Assembly: GCA_030528545.1 (NCBI GenBank)
Contig: JAUMYR010000032.1
Coordinates: 11,019-23,406 of the forward strand
Direction of reading: 5' to 3'
DNA length: 12,388 bases
Source: Propionibacteriaceae bacterium
Lineage (GTDB): Bacteria; Actinomycetota; Actinomycetes; Propionibacteriales; Propionibacteriaceae
Below the pieces are notes generated by a model that was not told where the DNA came from, did no database searches, and was given only the letters and a program-made list of their open reading frames with translations. This document shows, one piece after another, positions 1 through 6,423 of this stretch; position 1 is the stretch's first letter, and the number at the start of each line of letters is the position of its first letter. The translations under genes and the position numbers were made by a program.

Positions 1-490
1 CCCACTTCGCCTTCTCGTCCGAGGTCGAGAAGCTCAGCGATCTCACGTAGCCCACCTTCTCGCCCGCCATGGTGCCGAGGAACACGGCCGAGGTTCCGCT
101 GGCGCCGGGCAGCTGGGACCGTTCGGCCAGCAGCCGCTCGCCCAGGTTCCGCCAGTTCTCCAGGATCGGGGAGACGACGGTACCATCCGTCGGGATCTGC
201 TCACCGCTGGGTTCCAGCAGACCCGAGGCGACGTCCGCGTCGGTCACCACCTCGTTCGGTGGGACGGCGCCACTAGGGTTCTGGACGGTACCGGGCAGCT
301 GGGTGCGGACGAAGGCCTCCTCCACGGTGCCCGCGGCCCCGGGCGCGCTGCTCGCTGGGGACGCCGGCTGGCCGCTGCTCGCCGCCCCGGGGGATGTCGG
401 GGGAGCGGTTGCCTGCCCACCGCATCCGGCCAGCGCTCCCAGCGCGAGACAACCGGCACCTACCAGCGCCCAGCTAGTGATCCGACTCAT
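1..490 (-). CDS. Putative lipoprotein, 3' end beyond the window (partial)
   Basis: The frame read leftwards from the ATG at 490 stays open to the left edge, giving the first 163 residues. A strong Shine-Dalgarno, AGGAGG, lies 4 nt upstream (complement of 495-500). The N-terminus is a lipoprotein signal peptide: a short n-region (MSRITSW), a hydrophobic stretch, and the lipobox LAGC with the lipidated cysteine at residue 23. A low-complexity Ala/Ser/Pro/Gly linker follows (about residues 24-50), then a more ordered region rich in Val, Glu and Asp. By family rule the mature protein should be anchored to the outer face of the cytoplasmic membrane. I do not recognise the globular part and assign no function. 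The gene is divergent from the membrane protein gene at 734, so the two may share the 243-nt intergenic region. Confidence is high that this is a lipoprotein gene. Confidence 0.85.
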   Translation of the reverse strand, partial: MSRITSWALVGAGCLALGALAGCGGQATAPPTSPGAASSGQPASPASSAPGAAGTVEEAFVRTQLPGTVQNPSGAVPPNEVVTDADVASGLLEPSGEQIPTDGTVVSPILENWRNLGERLLAERSQLPGASGTSAVFLGTMAGEKVGYVRSLSFSTSDEKAKW

Positions 491-492
491 GG

Positions 493-500
493 CTCCTCCT
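493..500 (-). promoter_or_regulatory. Shine-Dalgarno of the lipoprotein gene
   Basis: Read on the minus strand this is AGGAGGAG directly ahead of CC-ATG. It fixes the lipoprotein start at 490 and rules out the overlapping open frame on the same strand that begins at 695. Confidence 0.7.
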
Positions 501-526
501 CGCCTGTGCCGAACATCGCCTGGGGA

Positions 527-542
527 GAGCCGGGACCGGCTC
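527..542. promoter_or_regulatory. Perfect 7-bp inverted repeat in the divergent intergenic region
   Basis: GAGCCGG-GA-CCGGCTC is a 16-bp dyad located 37 nt upstream of the lipoprotein start. It could be a transcription-factor operator or, if transcribed, a small hairpin in the lipoprotein leader (6-bp stem with a GGAC loop). The GC-rich background makes chance occurrence possible. Confidence 0.3.
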
Positions 543-570
543 GTGCCCGTCGGATAGGGCCCCGAGGTTC

Positions 571-576
571 ACGTTA
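571..576 (-). promoter_or_regulatory. Possible -10 element for the lipoprotein gene
   Basis: On the minus strand this reads TAACGT, matching the actinobacterial TANNNT -10 pattern. It would give a leader of about 75 nt. No convincing -35 is seen, so support is weak. Confidence 0.25.
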
Positions 577-680
577 TTCGCCCAGCCCCTAGGCCGCATG
601 GCCCGTCCAGGTTCAGGACTGGGACTCACCCCTATGGGGTCATCCTTGCCCGTCCCGGCCCGGGCGGCCGGACCAGTGAC

Positions 681-686
681 TAGGGT
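681..686 (+). promoter_or_regulatory. Probable -10 element for the membrane protein gene
   Basis: TAGGGT matches TANNNT and sits in the context GTGAC-TAGGGT. It is 47 nt upstream of the ATG at 734, which would give a leader of roughly 40 nt carrying the Shine-Dalgarno. No good -35 is visible at 16-18 nt spacing. Confidence 0.45.
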
Positions 687-733
687 TTCGTACACCCCGA
701 ATCGTGGGCTCGGCGACCATAGGAGGAGTCAGC

Positions 734-1960
734 ATGGGCCTGGCCAATGATCCGCCACCGGGCAGTCAGCCCCCGCCCCGTCCGGTCCCTGCCCGTCCCG
801 GAAGCTCCGCACCGGGGAACCCGCCGCCTCCTCACCCGGGACAGGTACCTCCCCGGCCACCTGGAGGCTTTGGTCCTGCCCCAGTTCCACCGGGGATACC
901 GGCGCGGCATATGGGCCCTGCCCCCAGCCCACGGCGAAAGACCGTGATCCTCATCTGTGCCGGGCTCGGCGCCGTGCTGCTGGGCGCGGGCCTCGTGGGG
1001 GCCGCGCTCTGGGCGACGCGGCAGCAGCCCGTGGCCCCGCCCACCGCCACCTCCGAGACGGCGGCCCTCGGCTCCTCAGTCACGCCACAGGCGAGCCCTT
1101 CGGCTCAAGGCACCCCACCGCCAGCCACCGGTCCGGGGGTCAACGACGGGCTCGCGGTCGCGTCCCGGTTTGGGCTGGCCTGTGAACAGGAACCCACCGA
1201 GCAGCTCAGGAGCTATGCCTGCGGGGGCCGCTTCGGGGACACCGAGATGGTGCTCTACATCGGCGCCACCGCGGACGGGCAGCTTCGCCAGCTGTCGCTG
1301 CGCAAGGACAGCGAACGCGGCGATAAGGACTGGCAGCCGGTCTGGCAGGAGCTGGGCCGGGTGCTGCTCGGCAAGAAGTACCTGGAGGACTACGCCGCGA
1401 CCATGAGCGGGGCCCGTGCGGAGCTGGGGGATTCGCTGGGCCCGCTGACGCGACAGTACGGAGACATCGGCCTGCGCACCAACGGCCGGACCTACCTCGT
1501 CTTGCAGGCCAAGGCCTGGACACCGGCCGGGCTCACCCAGCCCGGCCTGGGCATCAGCCTGGACGCCGTGGCCCGGGCCGCCGACAACGCCGAATACGCC
1601 TGTGAGCGCTCGACCGAGACCGGAGGCGAGGTGCTCGGCTGCTGGCGCCAGGACGGGAACTGGGTGCACACCGTCGGCTGGGACGCCGGTCAGCTCGTCT
1701 TCACGACCTACAGCGCCGACCCCAACGGGACCGAGATTCCCCTGGACCAGCACCCCGGGGTGGCCGCGATTCCCAAGCTCGCGGACGCGATCGCCTCGCC
1801 TTCGCTCGATGTGTCCGCGGCGGTGAAACAGACCCCGATGGGGACCCTGCGTTTCATGGGGCCGCTGCTGGTGCGCAGCTCCTATGGCGACCCGCCGGAG
1901 AACACCCTCACCGTGGAGGTGGGGCTGAGCTGCTGGGCCGAGGCCCGCACGAATTGCTGA
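734..1960 (+). CDS. Proline-rich single-span membrane protein with a duplicated cysteine-paired extracellular module
   Basis: Encodes 408 residues of unknown function. The ATG at 734 is chosen because AGGAGGAG (721-728) lies 5 nt upstream; the in-frame GTG at 704 would place this Shine-Dalgarno inside the gene. Residues 1-66 are very rich in proline with Gly and Arg, typical of disordered cytosolic tails. RRK at 67-69 precedes one transmembrane helix (about 70-94), so the C-terminus should be outside. A Pro/Ala/Ser/Thr linker runs to about 135. The outer part holds six cysteines as three pairs: C150/C163, C290/C303 and C400/C408. The first two pairs both have 12 residues between the cysteines, begin with ACE, and are followed by a similar stretch with (A/D)GQL, suggesting an internal duplication. 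Disulfides are inferred. The gene is monocistronic, divergent from the lipoprotein and convergent with the ABC ATPase gene. Confidence 0.85.
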   Translation: MGLANDPPPGSQPPPRPVPARPGSSAPGNPPPPHPGQVPPRPPGGFGPAPVPPGIPARHMGPAPSPRRKTVILICAGLGAVLLGAGLVGAALWATRQQPVAPPTATSETAALGSSVTPQASPSAQGTPPPATGPGVNDGLAVASRFGLACEQEPTEQLRSYACGGRFGDTEMVLYIGATADGQLRQLSLRKDSERGDKDWQPVWQELGRVLLGKKYLEDYAATMSGARAELGDSLGPLTRQYGDIGLRTNGRTYLVLQAKAWTPAGLTQPGLGISLDAVARAADNAEYACERSTETGGEVLGCWRQDGNWVHTVGWDAGQLVFTTYSADPNGTEIPLDQHPGVAAIPKLADAIASPSLDVSAAVKQTPMGTLRFMGPLLVRSSYGDPPENTLTVEVGLSCWAEARTNC

Positions 1961-1961
1961 A

Positions 1962-1988
1962 CTGGGCCGGTCACCAGCCCCGGCCCAG
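1962..1988. terminator. Stem-loop between convergent genes, possible bidirectional terminator
   Basis: CTGGGCCGG (1962-1970) and CCGGCCCAG (1980-1988) form a perfect 9-bp stem with a 9-nt loop. It starts 2 nt after the membrane protein stop and overlaps the last codons and stop of the ABC ATPase gene, so it can act on both transcripts. No T-tract follows on either side, so termination is inferred from position and stem strength. Confidence 0.5.
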
Positions 1989-2651
1989 CCTCAGTACCCG
2001 CGTCCCCACATAGGGGATGAGGCCCGACTCGGCGGTGCAGAACAACATGGCGTGGTCTTTGGCGTAGTCGGTCAGCATGTCGAGCACATCGGCCCGGGCC
2101 GTGATGTCCAGCGCCGAGGTGGGCGCGTCGGCGATCAGCACCCGCGGGGAACAGATCATCGCCCGGGCGATGCCGACCCGCTGCCGCTGGCCCCCAGACA
2201 GGGCCGAGGGGCACCTCTGGGCCAGCGCCGCCGGGTCGGGCAGGCCCAGCGCCCCCAACGCCGCCACGACCTCGGCCCTGGCCTTCTTCCGGGACGGGAA
2301 CCAGCCTCGCAGCAGCGGCTCTGCCAGTTGTTCGGCGATCGTGATCTGGGGCATGAGCGCGGCCCAGGCCTCCTGGGTGACCAGGGACACCGTGCTGGTG
2401 CGTAGCTTGCACCAGGCCCGCTCGGATGCCCGCACCATCTCGACCCCGTCGATCTTGATGGATCCAGACACCACCCCGCCCTGGGGAACCATGCCGAGCA
2501 TCGCGAGCGCCAGAACGCTCTTACCCGAACTCGGCCCGCCGTAGACCACCAGCGGGTCCCCTGGGGCCAGGTCGAAGTCGATCCCGGAGAACACCTCGCG
2601 AGAGCCGAAGCGCACGCTCAGGTCGCGTACCTCGACATATGCCTCGCTCAT
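1971..2651 (-). CDS. ABC transporter ATP-binding protein, oligopeptide/nickel-type, with substituted catalytic residues
   Basis: 226 residues resembling the DppD/OppD class of importer ATPases, but without the usual C-terminal extension of that class. Visible motifs: Walker A GGPSSGKS (38-45), Q-loop Gln93, signature LSGGQRQR (151-158), Walker B VLIAD (171-175) and D-loop SALD (179-182). Two catalytic positions are changed. The residue after Walker B Asp175 is Ala176 (GCG at complement 2124-2126) where the family has Glu. The switch histidine in the usual LFVTHD context is Ala207 (GCC at complement 2031-2033, context LFCTAES). By knowledge of ABC ATPases, ATP binding and dimerisation may persist while hydrolysis at the composite site using these residues should be poor. 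It is probably the last gene of a HAD-GNAT-ABC unit; no permease or binding protein is in the window. It may pair with a canonical ATPase elsewhere, be regulatory, or be decaying, although the frame is intact. Confidence 0.88.
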   Translation of the reverse strand: MSEAYVEVRDLSVRFGSREVFSGIDFDLAPGDPLVVYGGPSSGKSVLALAMLGMVPQGGVVSGSIKIDGVEMVRASERAWCKLRTSTVSLVTQEAWAALMPQITIAEQLAEPLLRGWFPSRKKARAEVVAALGALGLPDPAALAQRCPSALSGGQRQRVGIARAMICSPRVLIADAPTSALDITARADVLDMLTDYAKDHAMLFCTAESGLIPYVGTRVLRLGRGW

Positions 2652-2663
2652 CGGTTCCCCCTC

Positions 2664-2679
2664 ATGCCCGGTGGGGCAT
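2664..2679. repeat. Short inverted repeat ahead of the ABC ATPase gene
   Basis: ATGCCC-GGTG-GGGCAT, a 6-bp stem with a 4-nt loop, lies in the 65-nt gap between the GNAT stop and the ABC start, just upstream of the purine-rich GAGGGGG ribosome-binding region. It might modulate translation or mark an mRNA processing point. It is short and could be chance. Confidence 0.25.
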
Positions 2680-2716
2680 TCAGGCTAGCAGGCCGCCGCT
2701 TCACCCCGGCTGCGAC

Positions 2717-3364
2717 TCACAGCCCAATGAACTCGCGGAACTCGGCCGCCCCCTGGACTTCCAGCGGATAGGCCGGACGGACGAAGGACTCCGGGGTGAG
2801 TTTCAGCGCCACCATGTCGGCCGCGGCACCCTCCCGGACCATGGGGATCCGGTCATACTCGCGGTAGCCGACGGCGCGGCTCACCCCCAGCGAGGCGGCG
2901 TTGTCGGCAAAGGCCTCGGTCCGCATCTGGGTGGCGCCCAGCTCATCGAAGGCGAAAGCGCAGATCGCCTGGCGCATCAGGGTGCCCGTGCCCCGGCGCT
3001 GATGGGCCAGACCCAGCCAGGACCCGGTGCTGGCGAGGCGACGAGTCACGAAGTCCTCGGTCCGGACGTCCTGACAGCCGACGATCTCCCCGTCCCGGTG
3101 GACCACGGTGAGCAGCGTCCATCTCTCGGGGGTGAACTCGGCCCAGGTCTGCCAGTAGAACCTGCTGGAGTTGAGCGGCAGCTTCCGTGGCGGCTGCGCC
3201 GACCAGTCCGAACCGGAGAAGGGCGTGGGAGGGCCGTTGTGGACTCCCCGGGTCGCCATGTGGGTGAGAGCCGGGATGTCGTCCTGGCTGAGCCCACGCA
3301 TTTCCACCGGGCCGCAGCGGATCACCAGCCCGAACGGGGGAAAGATCTCATTCCAGCTCATCAT
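2717..3364 (-). CDS. GNAT-family N-acetyltransferase, RimJ/RimL-like
   Basis: 215 residues from the ATG at 3364; a second ATG follows at once, so 3361 is an alternative. The open frame extends upstream to 3649, but that part is antiparallel-frame shadow overlapping the HAD gene and lacks conserved features. The acetyl-CoA-binding motif A is visible around residues 116-135: WLGL then HQRRGTGTLM, matching (Q/R)xxGx(G/A). It is followed by the motif B-type pattern with EAFADNAASLGVSRAVGYRE (150-169), typical of the Acetyltransf_3 group that acetylates amino groups of proteins or small molecules with acetyl-CoA. The substrate is not predictable. The ribosome-binding site is weak. It lies 67 nt after the HAD gene and 65 nt before the ABC gene on the same strand, so co-transcription is likely. 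Predicted cytosolic. Confidence 0.85.
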   Translation of the reverse strand: MMSWNEIFPPFGLVIRCGPVEMRGLSQDDIPALTHMATRGVHNGPPTPFSGSDWSAQPPRKLPLNSSRFYWQTWAEFTPERWTLLTVVHRDGEIVGCQDVRTEDFVTRRLASTGSWLGLAHQRRGTGTLMRQAICAFAFDELGATQMRTEAFADNAASLGVSRAVGYREYDRIPMVREGAAADMVALKLTPESFVRPAYPLEVQGAAEFREFIGL

Positions 3365-3399
3365 GGCCCCATTCTCGGCGCCGCCACCTGTGCCCGCAA

Positions 3400-3412
3400 C
3401 CGGTTTTACCGG
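3400..3412. repeat. Small inverted repeat between HAD and GNAT genes
   Basis: CCGGT-TTT-ACCGG is a 5-bp dyad in the 67-nt gap between the HAD stop and the GNAT start. In the transcript it would be a weak hairpin with an AAA loop and no U-tract, so at most a partial attenuator or processing site. Confidence 0.2.
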
Positions 3413-3431
3413 GACGGACGGCCCTCCCTGC

Positions 3432-4226
3432 TCAGCGGCCGGGCTGGAACCAGCGGCCCAGTTCGGTGACGGTTCCGCCATCGGCGAAGCTGCCGGTGAC
3501 GTGATCCGCCGCTGCCTGCACCTCGGCGGGAGAACCACCGATCGCGACCCCGCGTCCGGCCCAGCGCAACATCTCGATGTCGTTGTTGCCGTCCCCCAGC
3601 GCCAGCACCTCACCGGCCCGCACCCCGAGCGCCTCGCACACGACTTCAAGGCCCGCCGCCTTGTCCACCCCGCTAGGGGCGATATCCAGCCATCGGGACC
3701 ACCCGATGAAATAGCTCACATCGTGCATGCCCAGCTGGCGCGCCATCTCGTCGAACTCGGCGTCGTTGCCGTTCGGGTCGCGGATCACGATCCGGGTGAC
3801 CGGACGCGAGGCCAGCTCCCGCGGCGTCTCGTAGACCAGGTGCCCGTCGAGCTCCCCGGGCGGGAACTCCCCGGACAGGCGCCACCCGAGGCCGAGTTCC
3901 TCGACCCCGATCAGGGCCCGCGGGGCGATCTGCGTCACCCGGGCGATGATCTCGGCCGGGTCGAAGGTCATCGCCTGGTGCAGCTTCAGCGGCGGGTACT
4001 CCACGATGACGGCGCCGTTGGAGCAGACGGCCCAGCCCGCGGGCAGCCCGAGGCGGTCGAACACCCCCTGGGTGCTCAGCCAGGAGCGTCCGGTCGCCAG
4101 CACCACCGGCACCCCAGCGTCCAGGACTCCCCGGATGGCCTGAGCCACCGCATCGGGCAGTTCTCCTTGTTGATCCACGATGGTGCCGTCGATGTCGAGG
4201 GCGACGAGCTTCGGCGCGAAAGTCAT
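3432..4226 (-). CDS. HAD superfamily phosphatase, Cof-type (subclass IIB)
   Basis: 264 residues from the ATG at 4226, preceded by GGGGAG 6 nt upstream (complement of 4233-4238). The longer frame to 4352 would run across the divergent pta promoter and is rejected. All HAD motifs are present: motif I LDIDGT with nucleophile Asp11 and Asp13; motif II ATGR with Thr45; motif III Lys189 in GVDKAAGL; and motif IV GDGNND with Asp212 and Asp216. The roughly 100-residue cap between motifs II and III, the SNGA segment near 69-72 and GDGNND identify the Cof/YbjI-like C2-cap group. These are Mg2+-dependent cytosolic phosphatases acting on sugar phosphates, nucleotides or cofactor intermediates; the substrate cannot be read from sequence. 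It is the first gene of the probable HAD-GNAT-ABC unit and is divergent from pta. Confidence 0.9.
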   Translation of the reverse strand: MTFAPKLVALDIDGTIVDQQGELPDAVAQAIRGVLDAGVPVVLATGRSWLSTQGVFDRLGLPAGWAVCSNGAVIVEYPPLKLHQAMTFDPAEIIARVTQIAPRALIGVEELGLGWRLSGEFPPGELDGHLVYETPRELASRPVTRIVIRDPNGNDAEFDEMARQLGMHDVSYFIGWSRWLDIAPSGVDKAAGLEVVCEALGVRAGEVLALGDGNNDIEMLRWAGRGVAIGGSPAEVQAAADHVTGSFADGGTVTELGRWFQPGR

Positions 4227-4331
4227 TGGTTTCTCCCCTGAGTCCGGTCGCCCCAGCATGCCACAAGCCTTCCAACCGCCCGCCCACTCATCGCAGCTGC
4301 CGCCAGCGCGCGAAATGCCGGTGGTCTCGGG

Positions 4332-4337
4332 TAATGT
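4332..4337 (+). promoter_or_regulatory. -10 element of pta-ackA, placed for a leaderless transcript
   Basis: TAATGT matches TANNNT. It is followed by 7 nt and then the GTG at 4345, so the expected transcription start falls on or next to the first base of the start codon. No Shine-Dalgarno precedes this GTG or the alternative ATG at 4315. No -35 match is seen at 17 nt spacing. Confidence 0.5.
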
Positions 4338-4344
4338 GCAGATC

Positions 4345-6402
4345 GTGACCAAGAGCGTTTACCTTGCCTCGGCGGAGCGGCAGGCTGGCAAGAGCGCGAT
4401 CGCGCTGGGCGTGATCGAGGCTCTGGCCCGCCAGGTGAAGGCCGTCGGTGTCTTCCGCCCGCTCGTCCGTTCCACGAAACACGATCCCGTGACCGAAGCC
4501 CTCATCGGGCAACCCGCCATCCGGCAGTCCTTCGAGGACGCCGTCGGTGTCAGCTACACCGAGTACACCACTGACGAAGAGGCCGCGCTGGCCAAGATCG
4601 TCGAGAAGTTCGGCCGCCTCGTCGGCACCTACGACGCGGTAGTCATCCTGGGTTCGGACTTCAACGACACGTTCACCACCAGCGAGTTCGCGATCAACGC
4701 CCGCATCGCGGCGAACCTCAACGCGCCGGTGCTGCTCGTGGTGCGCGGCGACCACCGCACCGCGGCCGATGTCAAGCGCCAGGCCACCCGCGCCCTGGCC
4801 GAGCTGACACAGGCCAACAATGCCGTCCTCGGGGTGCTGTCCACCCGGGTCGCCCCCGATGACCTCGAAGCGGTGTCCGAGGCGTTGTCCCATCTGCCCG
4901 ACCTGCTGGTCGCCGCGCTCCCAGAGGAGCCGATCCTGGTCGCCCCGACGGTGGGCGCCCAGTTCGAGGTTCTCGGCGCGACGCTGTGGCAGGGCAGCGA
5001 GAAGTTCTTCGACCGTGAATCCCTCGGGCTGCTGGTCGGCGGCATGACCCTGCCGAACCTGCTGACCCACCTCAAACACGAGGTGACCCTGATCGTGCCC
5101 AGCGACCGGCTCGACCTGCTGCCCGGGCTGCTGCTGGCCCACTCCTCGGGCACCTTCCCGACGCTGGCGGCGATCTTCCTCTCCGGGGGCTACGAGATCC
5201 CGGCATCGATCCAGAGGCTGTTCGAGGGCCTGGCCGTCGAGCTGCCGATCGGCATCGCCTCGGGTGACACCCTCGCGACGGCGTCCGCGCTCCAGGACTT
5301 GGAGGGCATCATGACCTCCTCGGCCCGCAAGATCGAGCTGGCCCGCGCGCTGTTCGCCCGCCACGTGGACGAGGCCGCGCTGCTCAAGGCCATCGACGTG
5401 ACCCGGTCGAATATCCGCACGCCGCTGATGTTCGAGTACCAGCTCATGCACGCCGCCCGCGCGGACCGCCGCAAGATCGTGCTGCCCGAGTCGGGCGACG
5501 ACCGGATCCTGGAGGCGGCTTCCATCGTCCTTCAGCGCAAGGTCGCCAAGCTGATCCTGCTCGGCGAGTCCGCCGAGATCAACCGCCGCGCCTCGGAGCT
5601 CGGGCTCAACCTGAGCCGGGCCGAGATCGTCTCGATGAACGACGAGTCGCTGGTCACCAAGTTCGCCGAGGAATACGCCCGGTTGCGCGCCCACAAGGGC
5701 GTCACGGTCGAACAGGCCCGCAACGTCATGGCCGACCCGAGTTACTTCGCGACGATGATGGTGCACTTCGGGATGGCCGACGGCATGGTCTCGGGCGCGG
5801 TGAACACCACCGCCAACACCATCCGGCCCAGCCTGGAGTTCATCAAGACCCGGCCCGGGGTGAAGATCGTGTCCAGTTCCTTCCTCATGTGCATGCCCGA
5901 CCGGGTGCTGGTATATGCCGACTGCGCGGTGAACCCGGACCCGAACCCGGAGCAGCTGGCCGATATCGCGATCAGCTCCGCCGAGACCGCGCGCTCCTTC
6001 GGCATCGACCCCAAGGTCGCGATGCTGTCCTATTCGACCGGCACCTCCGGTTCCGGCGCGGACGTGGACAAGGTGCGCGAGGCCACCGAGATCGTCCGCC
6101 AGCGGGCGCCCGAACTCAAGGTCGAAGGGCCGATCCAGTTCGATGCCGCCGTCGATATGACCGTGGCCCAGAAGAAGATGCCCGGTTCCCAGGTCGCGGG
6201 CCAGGCAACCGTGTTCATCTTCCCCGATCTGAATACCGGCAACAACACCTATAAGGCCGTCCAGCGGACCTCCGGAGCGATCGCGGTCGGTCCGGTCCTG
6301 CAGGGCCTCAACAAACCGGTCAATGACCTGTCGCGCGGCGCTCTCGTCGACGACATCGTGAACACCATCACCATCACGGCCATCCAGGCCCAGGCCCAGT
6401 AA
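4345..6402 (+). CDS. pta: Phosphate acetyltransferase, long DRTGG-type
   Basis: Interconverts acetyl-CoA plus phosphate and acetyl phosphate plus CoA, the first step of the acetate/ATP pathway with the adjacent ackA. 685 residues from GTG 4345 give the long bacterial form of about 700. Residues 1-205 resemble a BioD-like P-loop domain, with the degenerate Walker A ASAERQAGKSA at 8-18. A DRTGG-type regulatory region spans roughly 215-330. The catalytic PTA domain starts near 375 (RKIVLPESGDDRILEAA) and contains GMADGMVSGA (476-485), SYSTGTSGSGADVDKVREA (562-580) and FPDLNTGNNTYKAVQR (626-641). The family's N-terminal start pattern (short lead into the Ala/Ser-rich P-loop) favours GTG 4345. The frame is open up to 4180, but that part overlaps the HAD gene; ATG 4315 is the main alternative. 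It is in an operon with ackA, 21 nt downstream. Cytosolic. Confidence 0.95.
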   Translation: MTKSVYLASAERQAGKSAIALGVIEALARQVKAVGVFRPLVRSTKHDPVTEALIGQPAIRQSFEDAVGVSYTEYTTDEEAALAKIVEKFGRLVGTYDAVVILGSDFNDTFTTSEFAINARIAANLNAPVLLVVRGDHRTAADVKRQATRALAELTQANNAVLGVLSTRVAPDDLEAVSEALSHLPDLLVAALPEEPILVAPTVGAQFEVLGATLWQGSEKFFDRESLGLLVGGMTLPNLLTHLKHEVTLIVPSDRLDLLPGLLLAHSSGTFPTLAAIFLSGGYEIPASIQRLFEGLAVELPIGIASGDTLATASALQDLEGIMTSSARKIELARALFARHVDEAALLKAIDVTRSNIRTPLMFEYQLMHAARADRRKIVLPESGDDRILEAASIVLQRKVAKLILLGESAEINRRASELGLNLSRAEIVSMNDESLVTKFAEEYARLRAHKGVTVEQARNVMADPSYFATMMVHFGMADGMVSGAVNTTANTIRPSLEFIKTRPGVKIVSSSFLMCMPDRVLVYADCAVNPDPNPEQLADIAISSAETARSFGIDPKVAMLSYSTGTSGSGADVDKVREATEIVRQRAPELKVEGPIQFDAAVDMTVAQKKMPGSQVAGQATVFIFPDLNTGNNTYKAVQRTSGAIAVGPVLQGLNKPVNDLSRGALVDDIVNTITITAIQAQAQ

Positions 6403-6407
6403 TAGCT

Positions 6408-6415
6408 GGAGAAAG
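6408..6415 (+). promoter_or_regulatory. Shine-Dalgarno of ackA
   Basis: GGAGAAAG in the 21-nt pta-ackA gap lies 8 nt before GTG 6424. Unlike pta, ackA therefore has a conventional leadered start, consistent with translation as the second gene of the operon. Confidence 0.65.
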
Positions 6416-6423
6416 AAGCAACC

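Noticed and set aside
69..557. Plus-strand open frame of 162 residues over the left edge
   Set aside because: The opposite strand encodes a clear lipoprotein with lipobox and Shine-Dalgarno; the plus-strand translation is Ser/Pro/Ala-rich shadow.
474..695. Minus-strand open frame of 73 residues in the divergent intergenic region
   Set aside because: No ribosome-binding site, overlap with the lipoprotein start and candidate promoters, and arbitrary composition.
3365..3649. N-terminal extension of the GNAT frame to give 310 residues
   Set aside because: The extra 95 residues overlap the conserved end of the HAD gene in another frame and have no GNAT-like content; the ATG pair at 3364/3361 gives a normal-length protein.
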